From: RH-AL1 sp050013235
GTDB lineage: Bacteria; Pseudomonadota; Alphaproteobacteria; Rhizobiales; Beijerinckiaceae
DNA: 22,729 nucleotides
Assembly (NCBI GenBank): GCA_050013235.1
Contig: JBEKFQ010000051.1
Span: 1-22,729 of the forward strand
Direction of reading: 5' to 3'
Under the pieces are notes generated by a model. It ran no database searches. It was not told the DNA's origin and saw only the letters and a program-made list of their open reading frames with translations. Of this stretch, positions 7,174 through 14,708 are shown one piece after another; position 1 is the stretch's first letter; each line of letters starts with the position of its first letter. Made by a program: the position numbers and the translations under genes.

Positions 7174-7830
7174 TCAAACGGCGCCCTCGGGGTGGATGAG
7201 GCCATGTTTGATCGCGAACCAGACGAGATCGGCATCCGTGGCCACGGCCAGCTTGGACTTGATTTGAGAACGGTAGTTGTGGACCGTCTTCGGGCTGAGG
7301 TTCAGGATCCCCGCGATTGATTCCACGGTGTCTCCTTGCGCCACAAGACGCAGGATCTCCGTCTCCCGTACGCCCAAGGCATCCAACTGTGCGTGGCGTC
7401 CGGCAACCCGCTCTTCGGCGATGGCCCGCGCGATATCGTCGCCGAGTGCAATGGACCCGCGCGAGACCTTCGCGACGGCAAGAAGGAGTTCGGCGGGCGT
7501 GGAACTCTTGGTCACGTACCCCAAGGCGCCGGCTTCCATCGCTTTCATCGCGCACCCGGCGCTTTCGTGCATAGTGAACATCAGGATCTTCGCTTGTTGG
7601 TCCCACTGCCTGATGTGCCTGACGGCCTCGATTCCGCTGGGACCCGTTAGGGATACGTCCATGATGACCAAGTCTGGGGCGTGTTGCCGGTAAGCGAGAT
7701 AGGCGTCCCGGGCGCTGTCGGCTTCGGCGACGACGCGGTACCCGTTTTGCCGCTCCAACAGCCGGCGGTAGCCCTCGCGAACAACCGGATGATCGTCGAC
7801 GAGCAGGATCTTGAGTTCGTTCACCGGCAT
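7174..7830 (-). CDS. Response regulator, NarL/FixJ type (receiver plus LuxR HTH)
   Basis: A 218-residue DNA-binding response regulator. The receiver has the acidic pair Asp12-Asp13, phospho-acceptor Asp58 (VIMDVS), Thr86 and Lys108. The C-terminal LuxR-type helix-turn-helix lies at about 150-205 (LGVRETEILRLVAQGDTVES, then SPKTVHNYRSQIKSKL). The start is the ATG at 7830, preceded by AGGAG that overlaps the stop codon of the kinase gene (gap 7 nt), so kinase and regulator are one operon and surely cognate. The divergent aldoxime dehydratase gene is the obvious candidate target, but that is inference from position only. Confidence 0.92.
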   Translation of the reverse strand: MPVNELKILLVDDHPVVREGYRRLLERQNGYRVVAEADSARDAYLAYRQHAPDLVIMDVSLTGPSGIEAVRHIRQWDQQAKILMFTMHESAGCAMKAMEAGALGYVTKSSTPAELLLAVAKVSRGSIALGDDIARAIAEERVAGRHAQLDALGVRETEILRLVAQGDTVESIAGILNLSPKTVHNYRSQIKSKLAVATDADLVWFAIKHGLIHPEGAV

Positions 7831-7837
7831 GCTGCTC

Positions 7838-9172
7838 CTAGATCGGAATGACGGCCGAGACCTTAAAACCTTTGGCGCCACGGCTTAAATCGAGCCGGCC
7901 GCCCAAGGCCGCGGCACGCTCGTGCATCCCGAGGATGCCTTGTCCTTCCTTCACCTCGGTCCGAGGCCGGCCATCGCGTCCGCCGTCGTCTTCGACGATA
8001 AGGAGCACATGCCCGGTTTCGCCATGGCCAAAACCGAGGCTTACGGTAACCTCGCTTGGACGGCCGTGCCGCACGGCGTTGGTCACGCATTCCTGACTGA
8101 TGCGGTAGATCGCGACGGCCGCTTGCTCCGGAAGCAGCGGAATGTCGCCGTCGCTTTCGAACCGGAAGCGAATCCGCGGGCCGAAGCGGCGGTTCCAGAC
8201 GCCGATCAGATGCCGAAGGCTGCCATCGAGACCTAGACTGTCGAGCTCGGGAGGGCGTAACCGTTCCAACGCGCCCCTAAGAGTCGCTGTCATCCGCATC
8301 ACGATGTCGGAGACCGCGCGCGCCTCGAAGCGGAGGTCCGGGCGCTCCGCGGGCGCGCCAACGTCGATCGAGGCCGCCAACGCTCCGATCGAGGTGAGGC
8401 ATTGACCGAACTCGTCGTGAAGCTCGCGCGCAAGGGTGCGGCGTTCCTCCTCTTGGACCTGGAACAGGCGACGCGTCAGCGCCCTCCGTTCAATGCTCGC
8501 GTTCTCCAAACGGCCGGCGAGATCGTTAAAGGCTTCGGAGACTCTTCGGAATTCCGGTTGATCGAACCGTGGCAAGCGCGCCTCGTAATCGGCGTCCTCG
8601 AGTCTGCGCATGCCCTGTATCAGGGTTCTCGCCGGGAGGAGAGCCTGCCCGACGGCGAGAAGCGCGAGCAGCGCGGTCGCCACCGTCATGACGAGGGCCA
8701 CGAAAGCGGCCAGCCTAACCCGCGCCCAGGCGCGCCTTGTTATCGCTCCCGGATCGGGTGACGCGACCATAAGCCCCGCTTGCCGGCCGTTCAGCACGAT
8801 CGCGCGGCTACCAGCCGGCATGGCGTAGTAGAACCTGTTGAAAAGGACATCGAACCATCCCGGCGCGGCCGGTCCTATGTCACCCCAACCACTGCAGATG
8901 CGCTTGCCATCGTAGAGCGGTCCCGAGAAATCCATGCATATGCCGGGACTCATGACCTTAACCGCCGAGAGTAAAAGGGCGTCCGTCTCGAAGGCATCGC
9001 CGCCGTTGAGCCGGGTTCTATCCTGAATGATCCAGGCGACCCGTTCCATGGTTGCGGCAACGTCGTCGCGGAGCGCGCGTCCAGCGTCGTGCGTGATCCA
9101 CAAGACACCCAACGCGAGGCAAACGACCGCGACGACCGCGAGCCGGAGGAACATCTTAAACGCAAAGGTCAC
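7838..9172 (-). CDS. Membrane sensor histidine kinase, NarX/UhpB-like (HPK7)
   Basis: A 444-residue kinase from the chosen GTG at 9172. Order: TM1 about 7-26; periplasmic sensor about 27-150 with two cysteines (Cys79, Cys93); TM2 about 153-178; HAMP about 179-228; HisKA_3 with phospho-acceptor His252 in ARELHDEFGQ; HATPase_c with N-box Asn365 (ECVTNAVRH), DDGG at 395-398 and GQGILGM at 410-416. The sensor and layout recall the LapD/MoxY-type periplasmic domain, which I hold only weakly. An ATG at 9154 (just before FLRLAVVAVV) is an alternative start; neither has a good ribosome-binding site, and the open frame extending to 9448 has no domain character. The ligand is unknown. It is followed by its response regulator and is divergent from the aldoxime dehydratase gene. 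Confidence 0.88.
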   Translation of the reverse strand: MTFAFKMFLRLAVVAVVCLALGVLWITHDAGRALRDDVAATMERVAWIIQDRTRLNGGDAFETDALLLSAVKVMSPGICMDFSGPLYDGKRICSGWGDIGPAAPGWFDVLFNRFYYAMPAGSRAIVLNGRQAGLMVASPDPGAITRRAWARVRLAAFVALVMTVATALLALLAVGQALLPARTLIQGMRRLEDADYEARLPRFDQPEFRRVSEAFNDLAGRLENASIERRALTRRLFQVQEEERRTLARELHDEFGQCLTSIGALAASIDVGAPAERPDLRFEARAVSDIVMRMTATLRGALERLRPPELDSLGLDGSLRHLIGVWNRRFGPRIRFRFESDGDIPLLPEQAAVAIYRISQECVTNAVRHGRPSEVTVSLGFGHGETGHVLLIVEDDGGRDGRPRTEVKEGQGILGMHERAAALGGRLDLSRGAKGFKVSAVIPI

Positions 9173-9472
9173 GTGATCGCATCCATTCCCGATCTTTCTG
9201 ACACCGTGGCGGCGGGCAGGATAGTGCCCGGCGCGGAGATCGGGAAGGCTTCCCAATCCACGACGGGAAGGACGCCCTGCCCAAAACCTCGCCGCCGAAG
9301 CTAAAGTGCCTCCGCGTGCCGGCGTTTCAAGACGAAGGCCGCGCGGGCATTGCAACGGCGGCAGGACTGGCGCCTCTCGCGCGCCGCGGCACGTAAAAGC
9401 CTGCGGCGAACCTTCCAAACGAGGTTCGTTTCGATAACCGGCTTGCAAAAAGCCGCATCAATAAGGGAGGAC
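9173..9472. promoter_or_regulatory. Dyad-rich divergent control region between kinase and aldoxime dehydratase genes
   Basis: This 300-bp spacer holds no supported gene but four inverted repeats: CGGGCA-N6-TGCCCG (9213-9230), GGGAA-GGC-TTCCC (9242-9254), CGAACC-N10-GGTTCG (9407-9428) and GGCTT-N5-AAGCC (9440-9454). The third, about 45 bp before the dehydratase start, has the spacing of a dimeric-regulator site; the fourth sits directly before the ribosome-binding site. No confident -35/-10 pair was found for either gene. Confidence 0.45.
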
Positions 9473-10522
9473 ATGTTGGAATCTTCAATCGCAAGTCACT
9501 TGAGATGTCCCAGACTGCGCACGCGCCGGGTCAGTGACAATTTCAAGCCGCCGGTACCGATGTGGTCGGCACGGGCGGATGAGAGCGTCACGCAAATGGT
9601 GATGGGCTATTTCGGCGTTCAGTCCGAGGGCGAGGAGCAAAAGGGCCGCGCTTGCAAGGCGTTCCAAGGCATCCTCGACAGCTTCCTGGCCGCCGGCGGA
9701 CCGCGGCATCACGACCTCGTCCATTACGTCGATGCCGCCGGATATAACAACATGATCGCCATCGCATACTGGGACGATCCACTGGTCTACGAACGCTGGC
9801 GAACAAACCCGGCGGTCGCCGGCTGGTGGGAATCCAAGGACCGCTTGAATGAAGGGATCGGCTATTTCCGGGAAACCCTGGCGCCACGAGTCGAGCAGTT
9901 CGAAACGATCTTTACCGCCAAGGAGCCTCTCGAAGGAGTCGGGATCATCATGGGGGGTATGAGCGACGAGATCCTGGAACACGGGTACTGGGGTGCCATG
10001 CGCGATCGCTTTCCTCTTTCGCAAACGGACACGATGGAGCCGTCGGGCGATCTGGCGGTCAAGGAAGGTAAGCCAGCTTTGGGGGGCCGTGTCGTCATCG
10101 CCGGCCATCAGAACCTAGCCGTCATACGATCCGGGCAAGACTGGACGGAAACGGAAGGCGAGGAACGCCGGACCTATCTCGAGGATATAGAGCCAACGCT
10201 GCGCGCGGGCATGGATTATTTGAGGGACGACGGGCTAGAAGCCGGCTGCTACAGCAACCGCTACGTCCGGCACATGGATGCCAAGGGAAATCCGGTCGAG
10301 AAGAGCTTCGGTGTCAGTCATTGGCGATCGTTGGAACATCTGGAGCACTGGGCCTCGTCCCATCCTACGCATCTCTCCATCTTCGTGACCTTCAACAGGC
10401 TCGCCAAGAAGTTCAAAAACCTGAAATTGTATCATGAGGTCTCGGTGTTCGATCCGGCCGCTCAGCTATACGAATACGTAAACTGTCATCCCGGCACAGG
10501 TCTAATGCGGGCGGCCTTATGA
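9473..10522 (+). CDS. oxd: Haem-dependent aldoxime dehydratase (phenylacetaldoxime dehydratase family)
   Basis: A 349-residue protein, close to the ~353 aa of OxdA/OxdRE, and similar over its whole length. These cytoplasmic haem-b lyases bind the aldoxime nitrogen to ferrous haem and dehydrate it to a nitrile. Numbered from the TTG codon at 9476, all residues I recall from OxdRE are present at the same positions: Glu143 (EQFET), Arg178 (RDRF), Ser219 (IRSGQDW), haem ligand His299 (SHPTH) and catalytic His320 (LYHEVSVF). The ATG at 9473 is only 2 nt from GGGAGG whereas the TTG is 5 nt away and starts like known members (M-E-S), so TTG may be the true start. Classical partners (nitrile hydratase, amidase, nitrilase) are absent nearby. 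A two-component system is divergent, and a strong hairpin follows the stop. Confidence 0.92.
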   Translation: MLESSIASHLRCPRLRTRRVSDNFKPPVPMWSARADESVTQMVMGYFGVQSEGEEQKGRACKAFQGILDSFLAAGGPRHHDLVHYVDAAGYNNMIAIAYWDDPLVYERWRTNPAVAGWWESKDRLNEGIGYFRETLAPRVEQFETIFTAKEPLEGVGIIMGGMSDEILEHGYWGAMRDRFPLSQTDTMEPSGDLAVKEGKPALGGRVVIAGHQNLAVIRSGQDWTETEGEERRTYLEDIEPTLRAGMDYLRDDGLEAGCYSNRYVRHMDAKGNPVEKSFGVSHWRSLEHLEHWASSHPTHLSIFVTFNRLAKKFKNLKLYHEVSVFDPAAQLYEYVNCHPGTGLMRAAL

Positions 10523-10528
10523 CATGAT

Positions 10529-10566
10529 CGCCGGCGAATGGGTTGCGACGTGCCCGTTCGCCGGCG
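10529..10566 (+). terminator. Strong hairpin after the aldoxime dehydratase gene
   Basis: A 14-bp stem (CGCCGGCGAATGGG with CCCGTTCGCCGGCG, one G-T wobble) around a 10-nt loop, starting 7 nt after the stop. No T-run follows, so it is either a non-canonical terminator or a 3'-end protecting structure. Confidence 0.55.
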
Positions 10567-10716
10567 GCCGATGTTTGGCCGCGATACGGAGGCAAGGAAC
10601 GAACACCAGCAAAGGCCTGTGATGCGCACGGGAACACCCTCCAACGCCACCCGCCCTTGACGCCGCCTCTCCTCCACCGGCAAGGTGACGCGTTTCCCGG
10701 CCCAGGAGGATCGACG

Positions 10717-11268
10717 ATGAGCGAGACCGAGACGATTGTCCGCCGCATCCTGCGCGCGCTGGCCGAGGTGGTCGTCGGACTTTACGTCGTCCTGGACGGT
10801 CTGATCGCGCCCTTGTTCCGGCCGGTCATGCGCTTTCTGTCGAGCTTGGAGCTTATCCGGCGCATCGAGCGTTGGATCGTCTCGCTGCCGCCTTACGTCA
10901 TTCTGGTCTTGCTCGTCGTGCCCTTCGCCATCGCGGAACTCGCTAAGGCCTATGCGGTGTTTTTGATGGGCACGGGCCATTTCAAGACGGGGTTCACGAT
11001 CTTCGTGGGGGCCTATATCGTCAGCATTCTCGTTTGCGAGCGGACTTTTCATGCGGGCAAGCCGCAATTGATGACGATTGGCTGGTTCGCGGCGCTATTC
11101 AATTGGGTGATGGCCTTCAAGGAGCGCATTCTGGCCTGGTTCCGCACCACGGAGGCCTGGCGGCTGGCGGCGGAATTCAAGCAAAAGGCCCGGATCACCA
11201 TCCAGCGCGCCAGACTCTCGCTGACCGGCTTTTTCTCGGGCAAGGCGGGCTGGCTGTTCCGGCGGTGA
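10717..11268 (+). CDS. Membrane protein of unknown function, first gene of the pxp operon
   Basis: A 183-residue protein I do not recognise. It has an amphipathic or hydrophobic N-terminal segment (about 13-40), two clear membrane segments (about 60-84 and 92-109), a weaker third hydrophobic stretch (119-133), and a basic C-terminal third rich in Lys/Arg that should be cytoplasmic. The ATG at 10717 has AGGAGG seven nt upstream, a near-ideal site; a longer frame from 10543 would cross the hairpin region and is unlikely. The gap to pxpA is only 18 nt, so it is co-transcribed with the 5-oxoprolinase genes. No transport motif is visible. A role in pyroglutamate metabolism is only suggested by linkage. 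Confidence 0.82.
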   Translation: MSETETIVRRILRALAEVVVGLYVVLDGLIAPLFRPVMRFLSSLELIRRIERWIVSLPPYVILVLLVVPFAIAELAKAYAVFLMGTGHFKTGFTIFVGAYIVSILVCERTFHAGKPQLMTIGWFAALFNWVMAFKERILAWFRTTEAWRLAAEFKQKARITIQRARLSLTGFFSGKAGWLFRR

Positions 11269-11286
11269 GCTTTTCGCGAGGTGGTC

Positions 11287-12048
11287 ATGGATCGCATCGA
11301 TCTCAATTGCGATTGCGGCGAAGGGTTTGGCCCCTATACGCTCGGCGACGATGCCGCCATGTTCGAGATCGTCACCTCGGCTAATGTCGCCTGCGGCTTT
11401 CATGCCGGCGATCCCAACATCATGACGAAGACGTTCCAGGCCGCGCTGGCGAAAGGCGTGGCCGTGGGGGCGCATCCCGGCTTTCCCGATCTCGCCGGCT
11501 TCGGGCGGCGGCGGCTCCCCTTTTCCACATCGGAGATCGAGCGCCTCGTCGCCTATCAAATCGGCGCGGCGCAAGCGCTGGCCGCCTTGGCCGGTCACCG
11601 CCTGACTCATGTGAAGCCGCATGGCGCCTTGAGCAATATGGCCACGGAAGATGCCGCCACCGCCCGCGCCATCGCCAGGGCCGTCCGCGCCGCCGATCGC
11701 AGCTTGATCTTTCTGGCCATCGCCGGCACGCCGTTGGAACATGAAGGCGAAGCGGCGGGGCTCCAAGTGGCGCGCGAGATTTTCGCGGACCGCGGCTATG
11801 ACGATTCCGGGCTGCTGGCGCCGCGCTCGCAACAAGGCGCCGTCTTGCACGACCCGGAGGCCGCCGGCCGGCGGGCAGCCGTCATGGTCCGCGAGGGCGC
11901 CGTCATCGCGCTTTCCGGCAAGCGCATCCCGGTCGGCATCGACTCGATCTGCGTCCACGGCGATACGCCTGATGCCGTCGCCCTGGCGCAAGCGGTGCGG
12001 GCGAGCCTGGAGGCGGCTGGCCTCACGCTGCGGCCGTTTTCGGCATGA
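11287..12048 (+). CDS. pxpA: 5-oxoprolinase subunit A (LamB/YcsF family)
   Basis: A 253-residue LamB/YcsF-family protein, similar in length to E. coli PxpA (about 244 aa). PxpABC hydrolyses 5-oxoproline (pyroglutamate), a damage product of glutamine and glutamate, to glutamate with ATP. Family blocks in order are DLNCDCGEGFG at residues 5-15, ANVACGFHAGDP, GAHPGFPDLAGFGRR and VKPHGAL. The ATG at 11287 gives the family start (MDRIDLNCDCGEG) and has GAGG about 5 nt before it; a GTG two codons earlier is possible. The stop overlaps the pxpB start (ATGA). Confidence 0.95.
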   Translation: MDRIDLNCDCGEGFGPYTLGDDAAMFEIVTSANVACGFHAGDPNIMTKTFQAALAKGVAVGAHPGFPDLAGFGRRRLPFSTSEIERLVAYQIGAAQALAALAGHRLTHVKPHGALSNMATEDAATARAIARAVRAADRSLIFLAIAGTPLEHEGEAAGLQVAREIFADRGYDDSGLLAPRSQQGAVLHDPEAAGRRAAVMVREGAVIALSGKRIPVGIDSICVHGDTPDAVALAQAVRASLEAAGLTLRPFSA

Positions 12049-12761
12049 GCCTCGCCGCGCGCTTTCTGCCCGCGGGCGAATCGGCGCTCAGCGTCGAATT
12101 CGGCGCCACGATCGATCCGGTCTCGGAGGCCCAGGTCTTGGCCCTCGACGGCGCCTTGGCCGCGCGACCGATCCCCGGCATTTTGGAGACCGTGCCCTCC
12201 TACCGCGCGTTGATGGTCCATTTCGACCCGCGGGTTTGGAGCGGCCCGGCTTTGGCGCAAGAGCTTGATAAACTTGAGGTAAGTTACTTACAGGTACCTA
12301 CCTCTAAAACATGGTATATACCGGCATGTTACGATCCGCCGCATTGCGAGGATCTCGCGGAGGCCGCCGCCATCCTTGGCGTGGCGCCGGACAAAATCGC
12401 CGATCTCCATGCCGGAGCCGAATACCGGGTGATTATGTACGGCTTCGCGCCGGGCTTTGTCTTTTTGAGCGGCCTGCCGCTCGCGCTGGCGCTGTCGCGC
12501 CGCCAGATCCCGCGCGCGCCTGCTCCGCCCGGTGCCCTGACCATCGCTGGCGGTCAAGCCCTGATTGCCTCGGTCGCCATGCCGACGGGCTGGTACATGC
12601 TGGGCCGCACCCCCGCGCGCACCTTCGATCCCGCGCGCGATCCCGTGTTTCCCCTCGGCATTGGCGATTTCGTCCGGTTCGAGCGGATCGATGCCGCCCG
12701 CTTCGCCGCGCTCGAGGCGGAGGCCTTGGCGGGGCGGCCGGTCATGCGGGAGGCGCTATGA
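12045..12761 (+). CDS. pxpB: 5-oxoprolinase subunit B (KipI family)
   Basis: A 238-residue KipI-family protein; with PxpC it forms the ATP-using part of 5-oxoprolinase. The N-terminal domain (to about residue 77) is followed by a linker, then the cyclophilin-like domain with YGFAPGF at 132-138, IAGGQ and the late GWYMLGRTP. Start and stop both overlap their neighbours by four bases (ATGA), so translation of pxpABC is probably coupled. The linker codons (about residues 79-96) are strikingly AT-rich compared with the rest of the gene and hold three palindromes (see 12279-12322), but the frame and normal length are kept. Bacillus KipI also inhibits a sporulation kinase; that role does not apply in this context. 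Confidence 0.93.
   Translation: MSLAARFLPAGESALSVEFGATIDPVSEAQVLALDGALAARPIPGILETVPSYRALMVHFDPRVWSGPALAQELDKLEVSYLQVPTSKTWYIPACYDPPHCEDLAEAAAILGVAPDKIADLHAGAEYRVIMYGFAPGFVFLSGLPLALALSRRQIPRAPAPPGALTIAGGQALIASVAMPTGWYMLGRTPARTFDPARDPVFPLGIGDFVRFERIDAARFAALEAEALAGRPVMREAL
12279..12322. repeat. Cluster of three short palindromes inside pxpB
   Basis: GTAAGTTACTTAC (12279-12291) abuts AGGTACCT (12292-12299), followed by GGTATATACC (12313-12322). All are perfect, the first with a central unpaired T. By eye, 12279-12330 has 20 G/C in 52 bases, far below the surrounding gene. It corresponds to the variable linker between the two PxpB domains. Confidence 0.7.
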
Positions 12762-13786
12762 GCCTGCGCATCACGGCCGTCGGCCCCGGCGCGACGATCC
12801 AGGATGGCGGACGCCACGGCCTGCTACGTTTCGGCGTCACCCCCGCGGGTCCGATGGATTGGGTGGCGATGCGGACCGCCAATCTCGCGCTCGGCAACGC
12901 CGCCGATGCCGCCGCCGTGGAAATTCCGGCCGGGGGGCTCACGGTGACCTGCGAGGAGCGGCCCGTGACCCTCGCCTTCGCCGGCGGGGATTTTTCCTGG
13001 AAACGCGATGGGGAGCGGCTGCCGCCCGCCGCCCGCATCACCTTGCAACCCGGCGGCATCCTGACCGCGAGGGCCGGCGCCTGGGGTAGTTTTTCTTATC
13101 TCGCCGTGCCCGGCGGCGTGGATGTGCCCGAAGTGATGGGGAGTCGGTCGACCCATATGCGCTCGAATCTCGGCGGGATGAACGGACGCATGCTGACGCC
13201 GGGAGATCTGCTTTTGCCGGCCCAACCCGCGGGAACGCGAGGCGACGAGGCCGTCATCGGCGCGGCATGGCTTGCACAGGATTTTACCCCGATCCGCGCC
13301 GTTCCCGGGCCGCAGGACGATTATTTCGGCCCCGAGGCCCTCGCTGTTTTCTTCGGCGAGCCCTTCGTTTTGACGCCCGCCGCCGACCGCATGGCCTATA
13401 AGTTCACCGGTCCGCGCATCGCCCATATCAGGGATTTCAACATCGTGACGGACGGCGTGGCCTTGGGCGCCGTACAGATCGCGGGCGATGGCCAGCCCCT
13501 CGTGCAAATGGCCGATCGCGCGCCGACGGGCGGCTACGCCAAGATCGCCCATGTCGCCCGCGCGGACATTGGCCGGCTCGCGCAACTGCGGCCCGGCGAA
13601 AGTTGCCATTTCATCAAGGTGAGTTCCGAGGAGGCCCGCGCCGCGCTCCTCGCGCTCGAGGATCAGGTGAACGGGACACCTTCGTTCTTGCAACCGCTGA
13701 AGCGGATTCCCACCACGGAAACCCTGCTCGCCGCGAATTTGATCGGCGGCGTGACGGACGGGCGAACGCCGGAGGAGCGCTCCTGA
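12758..13786 (+). CDS. pxpC: 5-oxoprolinase subunit C (biotin-dependent carboxyltransferase-like family)
   Basis: A 342-residue PxpC/KipA-family protein (E. coli PxpC about 310 aa). Family blocks visible: GPGATIQDGGRHG near residue 9, FAGGDF, SRSTHMRSNLGGMNGR, RAVPGPQ, DRMAYKFTGP, GAVQIAGDGQPLVQMADRAP, then TGGYAKIAHV. It completes the PxpABC enzyme that converts 5-oxoproline to glutamate. The ATG at 12758 overlaps the pxpB stop and has GGGAGG four nt upstream; the same frame is open back to 12311 inside pxpB, but that part is a shadow. Family members are often annotated as allophanate hydrolase subunit 2 or urea amidolyase-related; the three-gene order makes the 5-oxoprolinase assignment firm. 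Confidence 0.94.
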   Translation: MSLRITAVGPGATIQDGGRHGLLRFGVTPAGPMDWVAMRTANLALGNAADAAAVEIPAGGLTVTCEERPVTLAFAGGDFSWKRDGERLPPAARITLQPGGILTARAGAWGSFSYLAVPGGVDVPEVMGSRSTHMRSNLGGMNGRMLTPGDLLLPAQPAGTRGDEAVIGAAWLAQDFTPIRAVPGPQDDYFGPEALAVFFGEPFVLTPAADRMAYKFTGPRIAHIRDFNIVTDGVALGAVQIAGDGQPLVQMADRAPTGGYAKIAHVARADIGRLAQLRPGESCHFIKVSSEEARAALLALEDQVNGTPSFLQPLKRIPTTETLLAANLIGGVTDGRTPEERS

Positions 13787-13987
13787 CCCGACAGCATCCA
13801 GACCCGCTCTTTTCTACCGGGACGAGCCGGGGCACGGGCTGAAGCCCTCCGTTGGTAAAAACGCCAGGGCGTGTTCGAGAATTAGGTGTTTACAACTGTG
13901 CCACGAGAATTTCGAAGCCTTCCCTTAGCCATTTGTCTAAACACCCAATGGCATAGCTATATCTTTCGGGCGGGAAAGAAACTCAAA

Positions 13988-14038
13988 TTGAATTTAATTA
14001 TGCTTTTATAAATATACCCGACCTATACCATAAGTCGG
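13988..14038 (+). promoter_or_regulatory. Candidate promoter and operator-like dyad before the BLUF gene
   Basis: A sigma70-like pair, TTGAAT at 13988-13993 and AATATA at 14011-14016, is 17 bp apart. Directly downstream is CCGACCTA-TACCA-TAAGTCGG (14018-14038), a dyad matching at 7 of 8 positions per arm. It ends 21 nt before the BLUF ATG and would overlap the transcription start. The flanking 13787-13987 is locally AT-rich and has no gene; GGTGTTTA (13885-13892) is repeated inverted as TAAACACC (13938-13945). Confidence 0.5.
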
Positions 14039-14059
14039 AAAGGTTTCGGAAGCGGCTAT

Positions 14060-14551
14060 ATGTTCGTTATGCGACTAACGTATTTCAGTAGGAATCAGAT
14101 CGACTCGTCCGATGGATCAGTCCTCCGCGAATTGGGCACAATCTTAGAGGCCTCAAGCAAAAACAACAACGCATCTGGCTTGACCGGCGCCTTGGTCTTC
14201 GACGAGCGGTGGTTTCTTCAAACGTTGGAAGGCGAGCGGACTGCGGTCTGGAATACATTCAAACGCATCGAAGCTGACGAACGTCATTCGAATATAACGA
14301 TAGTCGATGCCAGAAATATTCACGACCGGATATTCGGAAGCTGGTGGTTAGCTCTCGTGCAGCCAGGCAGCGAAAATAGGGAAAGTCTTGGAGCTTTCCT
14401 GAGGGATGGCAATCTTAAACCGGACGAAATGACATCCGGACAGATCTTGGAGCTGATGATCCATCTCTCTAAGACCGGCTCGTCACGCAGGTTAGATCCG
14501 TTATTTTCTGAACGCCTAAAGGAGCGTGAAAACGTACCCTTGTACGAATGA
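14060..14551 (+). CDS. BLUF-domain blue-light sensor
   Basis: A 163-residue protein: a BLUF domain at about 4-98 plus a ~60-residue helical tail with no output domain. BLUF domains bind FAD and sense blue light through a Tyr-Gln-flavin hydrogen-bond switch. The key residues are present: Tyr8 (LTYFSR), Asn37 in NNNASGLTGAL, Gln54 (WFLQTLEG), then DERH and FGSWWLALV with Trp95/Trp96 in the semi-conserved Trp region. Such short BLUF proteins act by protein-protein contact. The start at 14060 has GGAAG upstream; ATG at 14069 is an alternative. The gene and its flanks use more A/T than the neighbours, which suggests acquisition. The next gene, on the same strand 157 bp on, is a haem chemotaxis transducer; a working partnership is speculative. 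Confidence 0.9.
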   Translation: MFVMRLTYFSRNQIDSSDGSVLRELGTILEASSKNNNASGLTGALVFDERWFLQTLEGERTAVWNTFKRIEADERHSNITIVDARNIHDRIFGSWWLALVQPGSENRESLGAFLRDGNLKPDEMTSGQILELMIHLSKTGSSRRLDPLFSERLKERENVPLYE

Positions 14552-14708
14552 AGCCTATCGCACGAATATATTTTCCTGTAGCCTTGAACTTGCGTTAAAT
14601 AAGACGGAATATCGCTAAAGTATCCTAATGGTTAAGTATAGTAAAATCTAAAATCTGCTCAGACAACTCAATGCGATCGTCCCATCAACACCTCATACGG
14701 AGTATATC

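Noticed and set aside
12279..12294. AGGTAAGT...TTACAG looks like a eukaryotic intron's splice signals
   Set aside because: The stretch is far too short for an intron, the bacterial frame is continuous, and the palindrome accounts for the resemblance.
12311..12757. Upstream extension of the pxpC frame inside pxpB
   Set aside because: Arg/Pro/Ala-rich shadow; the family start is the ATG overlapping the pxpB stop.
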